From assembly GCA_947561715.1 (NCBI GenBank), contig OX387203.1, forward strand, positions 11,718,001-11,782,000: 64,000 bases of DNA, written 5' to 3'. The notes below the pieces were generated by a model that searched no databases, was not told the origin of the DNA, and was given only the letters and a program-made list of their open reading frames with translations. Source of the DNA: Ascidia mentula (lineage: Eukaryota; Chordata; Ascidiacea; Phlebobranchia; Ascidiidae). Positions 37,263 to 49,668 of the stretch are shown here, in pieces (positions within the stretch are counted from its first letter, which is position 1; each line of letters starts with the position of its first letter). The position numbers and the translations under genes were made by a program.

Positions 37263-38640
37263 GTGCTGAAATCGCATAGTTACATACGTTGTGCAACCGC
37301 AAAAGCAATACTGGAGTATCAACGTTTTCCACTGTATAATAAAGCTTGTACTGCAAAAAAATATTTTTCATCGAAAAGTCATATACTGCAAAATGGACAA
37401 GTGCTGAAATCGCATAGTTACATACGTTGTGCAACCGCAAAAGCAATACTGGAGTATCAGCGTTTTCCACAGTATAATAAAGCTTGTACTGCAAAAAAAT
37501 ATTTTTCATCGAAAAGTCATATACTGCAAAATGGACAAGTGCTGAAATCGCATAGTTACATACGTTGTGCAACCGCAAAAGCAATACTGGAGTATCAACG
37601 TTTTCCACTGTATAATAAAGCTTGTACTGCAAAAAATTATTTTTTGTCGAAAACTCATACACTGCAAAATGGACAAGTGCTGAAATCTCATAGTTACATA
37701 CGTTGTGCAACTGCAAAAACAATACTGGAGTATCAGCGTTTTCCACTGTATAATAAAGCTTGTACAGCAAAAAAATATTTTTTGTCGAAAAGTCATATAC
37801 TGCAAAATGGACAAGTGCTGAAATCGCATAGTTACATACGTTGTGCAGCCGCAAAAGCAATACTGGAGTATCAGCGTTTTCCACTGTATAATAAAGCTTG
37901 TACTGCAAAAAATTATTTTTTGTCGAAAAGTCATACACTGCAAAATGGACAAGTGCTGAAATCTCATAGTTACATACGTTGTGCAACCGCAAAAGCAATA
38001 CTGGAGTATCAGCGTTTTCCACTGTATAATAAAGCTTGTACTGCAAAAAAATATTTTTCCTCGAAAAGTCATATACTGCAAAATGGACAAGTGCTGAAAT
38101 CGCATAATTACATACGTTGTGCAACCGCAAAGGCAATACTGGAGTATCAGCGTTTTCCACTGTATAATAAAGCTTGTACTGCAAAAAATTATTTTTTGTC
38201 GAAAAGTCATACACTGCAAAATGGACAAGTGCTGAAGTCTCATAGTTACATACGTTGTGCAACCGCAAAAGCAATACTGGAGTATCAGCGTTTTCCACTG
38301 TATAATAAAGCTTGTACTGCAAAAAATATTTTTCATCGAAAAATCATATACTGCAAAATGGACAAGTGCTGAAATCGCATAGTTACATACGTTGTGCAAC
38401 CGCAAAAGCAATACTGGAGTATCAGCGTTTGCCACTGTATAATAAAGCTTGTACTGCAAAAAATTATTTTTTGTCGAAAAGTCATATACTGCAAAATGGA
38501 CAAGTGCTGAAATCGCATAGTTACATACGTTGTGCAACCGCAAAAGCAATACTGGAGTATCAGCGTTTTCCACTGTATAATAAAGCTTGTACTGCAAAAA
38601 ATATTTTTCATCGAAAAATCATATACTGCAAAATGGACAA

Positions 38641-39330
38641 GTGCTGAAATCGCTCAGTTACATACGTTGTGCAACCGCAAAAGCAATACTGGAGTATCAG
38701 CGTTTTCCACTGTATAATAAAGCTTGTACTGCAAAAAAATATTTTTCATCGAAAAGTCATATACTGCAAAATGGACAAGTGCTGAAATCGCATAGTTACA
38801 TACGTTGTGCAACCGCAAAAGCAATACTGGAGTATCAGCGTTTTCCACTGTGTAATAAAGCTTGTACTGCAAAAAAATATTTTTTGTCGAAAAGTCATAC
38901 ACTGCAAAATGGACAAGTGCTGAAATCGCATAGTTACATACGTTGTGCAACCGCAAAAGCAATACTGGAGTATCAGCGTTTTCCACTGTATAATAAAGCT
39001 TGTACTGCAAAAAAATATTTTTTATCGAAAAGTCATATACTGCAAAATGGACAAGTGCTGAAATCGCATAGTTACATACGTTGTGCAACCGCAAAAGCAA
39101 TACTGGAGTATCAGCGTTTTCCACTGTATAATAAAGCTTGTACTGCAAAAAATTATTTTTTGTCGAAAAGTCATACACTGCAAAATGGACAAGTGCTGAA
39201 ATCTCATAGTTACATACGTTGTGCAACCGCAAAAGCAATACTGGAGTATCTGCGTTTTCCACTGTATAATAAAGCTTGTACTGCAAAAAAATATTTTTTA
39301 TCGAAAAGTCATATACTGCAAAATGGACAA
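38641..39330. repeat. Module copy 4, five monomers
   Basis: CTGTGTAATA at 38848, but the ATCTGCG variant follows after 402 bp instead of 540, so one monomer (the TTTTCATCG unit) is missing. It shares with copy 3 the hybrid AAAAAAATATTTTTTGTCG tract. It lies 2206 bp from copy 3. Confidence 0.9.
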
Positions 39331-42300
39331 GTGCTGAAATCGCATAGTTACATACGTTGTGCAACCGCAAAAGCAATACTGGAGTATCAACGTTTTCCAC
39401 TGTATAATAAAGCTTGTACTGCAAAAAAATATTTTTCATCGAAAAGTCATATACTGCAAAATGGACAAGTGCTGAAATCGCATAGTTACATACGTTGTGC
39501 AACCGCAAAAGCAATACTGGAGTATCAGCGTTTTCCACTGTATAATAAAGCTTGTACTGCAAAAAATTATTTTTTGTCGAAAAATCATACACTGCAAAAT
39601 GGACAAGTGCTGAAATCTCATAGTTACATACGTTGTGCAACCGCAAAAGTAATACTGGAGTATCAGCGTTTTCCACTGTATAATAAAGCTTGTACTGCAA
39701 AAAATTATTTTTTGTCGAAAAATCATACACTGCAAAATGGACAAGTGCTGAAATCGCATAGTTACATACGTTGTGCAACCGCAAAAGCAATACTGGAGTA
39801 TCAGCGTTTTCCACTGTATAATAAAGCTTGTACTGCAAAAAAATATTTTTTATCGAAAAGTCATATACTGCAAAATGGACAAGTGCTGAAATCGCATAGT
39901 TACATACGTTGTGCAGCCGCAAAAGCAATACTGGAGTATCAGCGTTTTCCACTGTATAATAAAGCTTGTACTGAAAAAAATATTTTTCATCGAAAAGTCA
40001 TATACTGCAAAATGGACAAGTGCTGAAATCGCATAGTTACATACGTTGTGCAACCGCAAAAGCAATACTGGAGTATCAGCGTTTTCCACAGTATAATAAA
40101 GCTTGTACTGCAAAAAAATATTTTTTATCGAAAAGTCATATACTGCAAAATGGACAAGTGCTGAAATCGCATAGTTACATACGTTGTGCAACCGCAAAAG
40201 CAATACTGGAGTATCAGCGTTTTCCACTGTATAATAAAGCTTGTACTGCAAAAAATTATTTTTTGTCGAAAAGTCATACACTGCAAAATGGACAAGTGCT
40301 GAAATCTCATAGTTACATACGTTGTGCAACCGCAAAAGCAATACTGGAGTATCAGCGTTTTCCACTGTATAATAAAGCTTGTACAGCAAAAAAATATTTT
40401 TTATCGAAAAGTCATATACTGCAAAATGGACAAGTGCTGAAATCTCATAGTTACATACGTTGTGCAACCGCAAAAGCAATACTGGAGTATCAGCGTTTTC
40501 CACAGTATAATAAAGCTTATACTGCAAAAAAATATTTTTTACCGAAAAGTCATATACTGCAAAATGGACAAGTGCTGAAATCGCATAGTTACATACGTTG
40601 TGCAACCGCAAAAGCAATACTGGAGTATCAGCGTTTTCCACTGTATAATAAAGCTTGTACTGCAAAAAAATATTTTTCATCGAAAAGTCATATACTGCAA
40701 AATGGACAAGTGCTGAAATCGCATAGTTACATACGTTGTGCAACCGCAAAAGCAATACTGGAGTATCAGCGTTTTCCACTGTATAATAAAGCTTGTACTG
40801 CAAAAAATTATTTTTTGTCGAAAAATCATACACTGCAAAATGGACAAGTGCTGAAATCTCATAGTTACATACGTTGTGCAACCGCAAAAGCAATACTGGA
40901 GTATCAGCGTTTTCCACTGTATAATAAAGCTTGTACTGCAAAAAAATATTTTTTATCGAAAAGTCATATACTGCAAAATGGACAAGTGCTGAAATCGCAT
41001 AGTTACATACGTTGTGCAGCCGCAAAAGCAATACTGGAGTATCAGCGTTTTCCACTGTATAATAAAGCTTGTACTGAAAAAAATATTTTTCATCGAAAAG
41101 TCATATACTGCAAAATGGACAAGTGCTGAAATCGCATAGTTACATACGTTGTGCAACCGCAAAAGCAATACTGGAGTATCAGCGTTTTCCACAGTATAAT
41201 AAAGCTTGTACTGCAAAAAAATATTTTTTATCGAAAAGTCATATACTGCAAAATGGACAAGTGCTGAAATCGCATAGTTACATACGTTGTGCAACCGCAA
41301 AAGCAATACTGGAGTATCAGCGTTTTCCACTGTATAATAAAGCTTGTACTGCAAAAAATTATTTTTTGTCGAAAAGTCATACACTGCAAAATGGACAAGT
41401 GCTGAAATCTCATAGTTACATACGTTGTGCAACCGCAAAAGCAATACTGGAGTATCAGCGTTTTCCACTGTATAATAAAGCTTGTACAGCAAAAAAATAT
41501 TTTTTATCGAAAAGTCATATACTGCAAAATGGACAAGTGCTGAAATCGCATAGTTACATACGTTGTGCAACCGCAAAAGCAATACTGGAGTATCAGCGTT
41601 TTCCACAGTATAATAAAGCTTATACTGCAAAAAAATATTTTTTACCGAAAAGTCATATACTGCAAAATGGACAAGTGCTGAAATCGCATAGTTACATACG
41701 TTGTGCAACCGCAAAAGCAATACTGGAGTATCAGCGTTTTCCACTGTATAATAAAGCTTGTACTGCAAAAAATTATTTTTTGTCGAAAAGTCATACACTG
41801 CAAAATGGACAAGTGCTGAAATCTCATAGTTACATACGTTGTGCAACCGCAAAAGCAATACTGGAGTATCAGCGTTTTCCACTGTATAATAAAGCTTGTA
41901 CAGCAAAAAAATATTTTTTATCGAAAAGTCATATACTGCAAAATGGACAAGTGCTGAAATCGCATAGTTACATACGTTGTGCAGCCGCAAAAGCAATACT
42001 GGAGTATCAGCGTTTTCCACTGTATAATAAAGCTTGTACTGAAAAAAATATTTTTCATCGAAAAGTCATATACTGCAAAATGGACAAGTGCTGAAATCGC
42101 ATAGTTACATACGTTGTGCAACCGCAAAAGCAATACTGGAGTATCAGCGTTTTCCACTGTATAATAAAGCTTGTACTGCAAAAAATTATTTTTTGTCGAA
42201 AAGTCATACACTGCAAAATGGACAAGTGCTGAAATCTCATAGTTACATACGTTGTGCAACCGCAAAAGCAATACTGGAGTATCAGCGTTTTCCACTGTAT

Positions 42301-43189
42301 AATAAAGCATGTACTGCAAAAAAATATTGTTTATCGAAAAGTCATATACTGCAAAATGGACAAGTGCTGAAATCGCATAGTTACATACGTTGTGCAACCG
42401 CAAAAGCAATACTGGAGTATCAGCGTTTTCCACTGTATAATAAAGCTTGTACTGCAAAAAATTATTTTTTGTCGAAAAGTCATACACTGCAAAATGGACA
42501 AGTGCTGAAATCTCATAGTTACATACGTTGTGCAACCGCAAAAGCAATACTGGAGTATCAGCGTTTTCCACTGTATAATAAAGCTTGTACTGCAAAAAAA
42601 TATTTTTCATCGAAAAATCATATACTGCAAAATGGACAAGTGCTGAAATCGCATAGTTACATACGTTGTGCAACCGCAAAAGCAATACTGGAGTATCAGC
42701 GTTTTCCGCTGTATAATAAAGCTTGTACTGCAAAAAATTATTTTTTGTCGAAAAGTCATACACTGCAAAATGGACAAGTGCTGAAGTCTCATAGTTACAT
42801 ACGTTGTGCAACCGCAAAAGCAATACTGGAGTATCAGCGTTTTCCACTGTATAATAAAGCTTGTACTGCAAAAAATATTTTTCATCGAAAAATCATATAC
42901 TGCAAAATGGACAAGTGCTGAAATCGCATAGTTACATACGTTGTGCAACCGCAAAAGCAATACTGGAGTATCAGCGTTTTCCACTGTATAATAAAGCTTG
43001 TACTGCAAAAAATTATTTTTTGTCGAAAAGTCATACACTGCAAAATGGACAAGTGCTGAAATCTCATAGTTACATACGTTGTGCAACCGCAAAAGCAATA
43101 CTGGAGTATCAGCGTTTTCCACTGTATAATAAAGCTTGTACTGCAAAAAATATTTTTCATCGAAAAATCATATACTGCAAAATGGACAA

Positions 43190-44017
43190 GTGCTGAAATC
43201 GCTCAGTTACATACGTTGTGCAACCGCAAAAGCAATACTGGAGTATCAGCGTTTTCCACTGTATAATAAAGCTTGTACTGCAAAAAAATATTTTTCATCG
43301 AAAAGTCATATACTGCAAAATGGACAAGTGCTGAAATCGCATAGTTACATACGTTGTGCAACCGCAAAAGCAATACTGGAGTATCAGCGTTTTCCACTGT
43401 GTAATAAAGCTTGTACTGCAAAAAATTATTTTTTGTCGAAAAGTCATACACTGCAAAATGGACAAGTGCTGAAATCGCATAGTTACATACGTTGTGCAAC
43501 CGCAAAAGCAATACTGGAGTATCAGCGTTTTCCACTGTATAATAAAGCTTGTACTGCAAAAAAATATTTTTTATCGAAAAGTCATATACTGCAAAATGGA
43601 CAAGTGCTGAAATCGCATAGTTACATACGTTGTGCAACCGCAAAAGCAATACTGGAGTATCAGCGTTTTCCACTGTATAATAAAGCTTGTACTGCAAAAA
43701 AATATTTTTCATCGAAAAGTCATATACTGCAAAATGGACAAGTGCTGAAATCGCATAGTTACATACGTTGTGCAACCGCAAAAGCAATACTGGAGTATCA
43801 GCGTTTTCCACTGTATAATAAAGCTTGTACTGCAAAAAATTATTTTTTGTCGAAAAGTCATACACTGCAAAATGGATAAGTGCTGAAATCTCATGGTTAC
43901 ATACGTTGTGCAACCGCAAAAGCAATACTGGAGTATCTGCGTTTTCCACTGTATAATAAAGCTTGTACTGCAAAAAAATATTTTTTATCGAAAAGTCATA
44001 TACTGCAAAATGGACAA
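43190..44017. repeat. Six-monomer 828-bp module, copy 5
   Basis: CTGTGTAATA at 43397, ATCTGCG 540 bp later, and the GGATAAG change 480 bp later (43877). A private CATGGTTACATAC change lies near 43892. It is 23136 bp from copy 2. Confidence 0.9.
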
Positions 44018-45394
44018 GTGCTGAAATCGCATAGTTACATACGTTGTGCAACCGCAAAAGCAATACTGGAGTATCAACGTTTTCCACTGTATAATAAAGC
44101 TTGTACTGCAAAAAAATATTTTTCATCGAAAAGTCATATACTGCAAAATGGACAAGTGCTGAAATCGCATAGTTACATACGTTGTGCAACCGCAAAAGCA
44201 ATACTGGAGTATCAGCGTTTTCCACTGTATAATAAAGCTTGTACTGCAAAAAATTATTTTTTGTCGAAAAATCATACACTGCAAAATGGACAAGTGCTGA
44301 AATCTCATAGTTACATACGTTGTGCAACCGCAAAAGCAATACTGGAGTATCAGCGTTTTCCACTGTATAATAAAGCTTGTACTGCAAAAAAATATTTTTT
44401 ATCGAAAAGTCATATACTGCAAAATGGACAAGTGCTGAAATCGCATAGTTACATACGTTGTGCAGCCGCAAAAGCAATACTGGAGTATCAGCGTTTTCCA
44501 CTGTATAATAAAGCTTGTACTGAAAAAAATATTTTTCATCGAAAAGTCATCTACTGCAAAATGGACAAGTGCTGAAATCGCATAGTTACATACGTTGTGC
44601 AACCGCAAAAGCAATACTGGAGTATCAGCGTTTTCCACAGTATAATAAAGCTTGTACTGCAAAAAAATATTTTTTATCGAAAAGTCATATACTGCAAAAT
44701 GGACAAGTGCTGAAATCGCATAGTTACATACGTTGTGCAACCGCAAAAGCAATACTGGAGTATCAGCGTTTTCCACTGTATAATAAAGCTTGTACTGCAA
44801 AAAAATATTTTTCATCGAAAAATCATATACTGCAAAATGGACAAGTGCTGAAATCGCATAGTTACATACGTTGTGCAACCGCAAAAGCAATACTGGAGTA
44901 TCAGCGTTTTCCACTGTATAATAAAGCTTGTACTGCAAAAAATTATTTTTTGTCGAAAAGTCATACACTGCAAAATGGACAAGTGCTGAAGTCTCATAGT
45001 TACATACGTTGTGCAACCGCAAAAGCAATACTGGAGTATCAGCGTTTTCCACTGTATAATAAAGCTTGTACTGCAAAAAATATTTTTCATCGAAAAATCA
45101 TATACTGCAAAATGGACAAGTGCTGAAATCGCATAGTTACATACGTTGTGCAACCGCAAAAGCAATACTGGAGTATCAGCGTTTTCCACTGTATAATAAA
45201 GCTTGTACTGCAAAAAATTATTTTTTGTCGAAAAGTCATACACTGCAAAATGGACAAGTGCTGAAATCTCATAGTTACATACGTTGTGCAACCGCAAAAG
45301 CAATACTGGAGTATCAGCGTTTTCCACTGTATAATAAAGCTTGTACTGCAAAAAATATTTTTCATCGAAAAATCATATACTGCAAAATGGACAA

Positions 45395-46222
45395 GTGCTG
45401 AAATCGCTCAGTTACATACGTTGTGCAACCGCAAAAGCAATACTGGAGTATCAGCGTTTTCCACTGTATAATAAAGCTTGTACTGCAAAAAAATATTTTT
45501 CATCGAAAAGTCATATACTGCAAAATGGACAAGTGCTGAAATCGCATAGTTACATACGTTGTGCAACCGCAAAAGCAATACTGGAGTATCAGCGTTTTCC
45601 ACTGTGTAATAAAGCTTGTACTGCAAAAAATTATTTTTTGTCGAAAAGTCATACACTGCAAAATGGACAAGTGCTGAAATCGCATAGTTACATACGTTGT
45701 GCAACCGCAAAAGCAATACTGGAGTATCAGCGTTTTCCACTGTATAATAAAGCTTGTACAGCAAAAACATATTTTTTATCGAAAAGTCATATACTGCAAA
45801 ATGGACAAGTGCTGAAATCGCATAGTTACATACGTTGTGCAACCGCAAAAGCAATACTGGAGTATCAGCGTTTTCCACTGTATAATAAAGCTTGTACTGC
45901 AAAAAAATATTTTTCATCGAAAAGTCATATACTGCAAAATGGACAAGTGCTGAAATCGCATAGTTACATACGTTGTGCAACCGCAAAAGCAATACTGGAG
46001 TATCAGCGTTTTCCACTGTATAATAAAGCTTGTACTGCAAAAAATTATTTTTTGTCGAAAAGTCATACACTGCAAAATGGATAAGTGCTGAAATCTCATA
46101 GTTACATACGTTGTGCAACCGCAAAAGCAATACTGGAGTATCTGCGTTTTCCACTGTATAATAAAGCTTGTACTGCAAAAAAATATTTTTTATCGAAAAG
46201 TCATATACTGCAAAATGGACAA
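45395..46222. repeat. Six-monomer 828-bp module, copy 6
   Basis: CTGTGTAATA at 45602, ATCTGCG 540 bp later and GGATAAG 480 bp later (46082). A private GCAAAAACATATTTTTT tract lies near 45766. It is 2205 bp from copy 5. Confidence 0.9.
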
Positions 46223-48840
46223 GTGCTGAAATCGCATAGTTACATACGTTGTGCAACCGCAAAAGCAATACTGGAGTATCAACGTTTTCCACTGTATAAT
46301 AAAGCTTGTACTGCAAAAAAATATTTTTCATCGAAAAGTCATATACTGCAAAATGGACAAGTGCTGAAATCGCATAGTTACATACGTTGTGCAACCGCAA
46401 AAGCAATACTGGAGTATCAGCGTTTTCCACTGTATAATAAAGCTTGTACTGCAAAAAAATATTTTTTATCGAAAAGTCATATACTGCAAAATGGACAAGT
46501 GCTGAAATCGCATAGTTACATACGTTGTGCAGCCGCAAAAGCAATACTGGAGTATCAGCGTTTTCCACTGTATAATAAAGCTTGTACTGAAAAAAATATT
46601 TTTCATCGAAAAGTCATATACTGCAAAATGGACAAGTGCTGAAATCGCATAGTTACATACGTTGTGCAACCGCAAAAGCAATACTGGAGTATCAGCGTTT
46701 TCCACAGTATAATAAAGCTTGTACTGCAAAAAAATATTTTTTATCGAAAAGTCATATACTGCAAAATGGACAAGTGCTGAAATCGCATAGTTACATACGT
46801 TGTGCAACCGCAAAAGCAATACTGGAGTATCAGCGTTTTCCACTGTATAATAAAGCTTGTACTGCAAAAAATTATTTTTTGTCGAAAAGTCATACACTGC
46901 AAAATGGACAAGTGCTGCAATCTCATAGTTACATACGTTGTGCAACCGCAAAAGCAATACTGGAGTATCAGCGTTTTCCACTGTATAATAAAGCTTGTAC
47001 AGCAAAAAAATATTTTTTATCGAAAAGTCATATACTGCAAAATGGACAAGTGCTGAAATCGCGTAGTTACATACGTTGTGCAACCGCAAAAGCAATACTG
47101 GAGTATCAGCGTTTTCCACAGTATAATAAAGCTTATACTGCAAAAAAAAATTTTTTACCGAAAAGTCATATACTGCAAAATGGACAAGTGCTGAAATCGC
47201 ATAGTTACATACGTTGTGCAACCGCAAAAGCAATACTGGAGTATCAGCGTTTTCCACTGTATAATAAAGCTTGTACTGCAAAAAAATATTTTTCATCGAA
47301 AAGTCATATACTGCAAAATGGACAAGTGCTGAAATCGCATAGTTACATACGTTGTGCAACCGCAAAAGCAATACTGGAGTATCAGCGTTTTCCACTGTAT
47401 AATAAAGCTTGTACTGCAAAAAATTATTTTTTGTCGAAAAATCATACACTGCAAAATGGACAAGTGCTGAAATCTCATAGTTACATACGTTGTGCAACCG
47501 CAAAAGCAATACTGGAGTATCAGCGTTTTCCACTGTATAATAAAGCTTGTACTGCAAAAAAATATTTTTTATCGAAAAGTCATATACTGCAAAATGGACA
47601 AGTGCTGAAATCGCATAGTTACATACGTTGTGCAGCCGCAAAAGCAATACTGGAGTATCAGCGTTTTCCACTGTATAATAAAGCTTGTACTGAAAAAAAT
47701 ATTTTTCATCGAAAAGTCATATACTGCAAAATGGACAAGTGCTGAAATCGCATAGTTACATACGTTGTGCAACCGCAAAAGCAATACTGGAGTATCAGCG
47801 TTTTCCACAGTATAATAAAGCTTGTACTGCAAAAAAATATTTTTTATCGAAAAGTCATATACTGCAAAATGGACAAGTGCTGAAATCGCATAGTTACATA
47901 CGTTGTGCAACCGCAAAAGCAATACTGGAGTATCAGCGTTTTCCACTGTATAATAAAGCTTGTACTGCAAAAAATAATTTTTTGTCGAAAAGTCATACAC
48001 TGCAAAATGGACAAGTGCTGAAATCTCATAGTTACATACGTTGTGCAACCGCAAAAGCAATACTGGAGTATCAGCGTTTTCCACTGTATAATAAAGCTTG
48101 TACAGCAAAAAAATATTTTTTATCGAAAAGTCATATACTGCAAAATGGACAAGTGCTGAAATCGCATAGTTACATACGTTGTGCAGCCGCAAAAGCAATA
48201 CTGGAGTATCAGCGTTTTCCACTGTATAATAAAGCTTGTACTGAAAAAAATATTTTTCATCGAATAGTCATATACTGCAAAATGGACAAGTGCTGAAATC
48301 GCGTAGTTACATACGTTGTGCAACCGCAAAAGCAATACTGGAGTATCAGCGTTTTCCACTGTATAATAAAGCTTGTACTGCAAAAAATTATTTTTTGTCG
48401 AAAAGTCATACACTGCAAAATGGACAAGTGCTGAAATCTCATAGTTACATACGTTGTGCAACCGCAAAAGCAATACTGGAGTATCAGCGTTTTCCACTGT
48501 ATAATAAAGCTTGTACTGCAAAAAAATATTTTTTATCGAAAAGTCATATACTGCAAAATGGACAAGTGCTGAAATCGCATAGTTACATACGTTGTGCAAC
48601 CGCAAAAGCAATACTGGAGTATCAGCGTTTTCAACTGTATAATAAAGCTTGTACTGCAAAAAATTATTTTTTGTCGAAAAGTCATACACTGCAAAATGGA
48701 CAAGTGCTGAAATCTCATAGTTACATACGTTGTGCAACCGCAAAAGCAATACTGGAGTATCAGCGTTTTCCACTGTATAATAAAGCTTGTACTGCAAAAA
48801 ATATTTTTCATCGAAAAATCATATACTGCAAAATGGACAA

Positions 48841-49668
48841 GTGCTGAAATCGCTCAGTTACATACGTTGTGCAACCGCAAAAGCAATACTGGAGTATCAG
48901 CGTTTTCCACTGTATAATAAAGCTTGTACTGCAAAAAAATATTTTTCATCGAAAAGTCATATACTGCAAAATGGACAAGTGCTGAAATCGCATAGTTACA
49001 TACGTTGTGCAACCGCAAAAGCAATACTGGAGTATCAGCGTTTTCCACTGTGTAATAAAGCTTGTACTGCAAAAAATTATTTTTTGTCGAAAAGTCATAC
49101 ACTGCAAAATGGACAAGTGCTGAAATCGCATAGTTACATACGTTGTGCAACCGCAAAAGCAATACTGGAGTATCAGCGTTTTCCACTGTATAATAAAGCT
49201 TGTACTGCAAAAAAATATTTTTTATCGAAAAGTCATATACTGCAAAATGGACAAGTGCTGAAATCGCATAGTTACATACGTTGTGCAACCGCAAAAGCAA
49301 TACTGGAGTATCAGCGTTTTCCACTGTATAATAAAGCTTGTACTGCAAAAAAATATTTTTCATCGAAAAGTCATATACTGCAAAATGGACAAGTGCTGAA
49401 ATCGCATAGTTACATACGTTGTGCAACCGCAAAAGCAATACTGGAGTATCAGCGTTTTCCACTGTATAATAAAGCTTGTACTGCAAAAAATTATTTTTTG
49501 TCGAAAAGTCATACACTGCAAAATGGATAAGTGCTGAAATCTCATAGTTACATACGTTGTGCAACCGCAAAAGCAATACTGGAGTATCTGCGTTTTCCAC
49601 TGTATAATAAAGCTTGTACTGCAAAAAAATATTTTTTATCGAAAAGTCATATACTGCAAAATGGACAA
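48841..49668. repeat. Six-monomer 828-bp module, copy 7
   Basis: CTGTGTAATA at 49048, ATCTGCG 540 bp later and GGATAAG 480 bp later (49528). It is 3446 bp (25 monomers less four bases) from copy 6. Confidence 0.9.

Noticed and set aside
35000-44000. Block copies as pure assembly artefacts
   Set aside because: Copies carry private substitutions and differ in monomer number (for example the five-monomer module at 38641), so they are not simple duplicates of the same reads. Misjoins cannot be excluded without read data.
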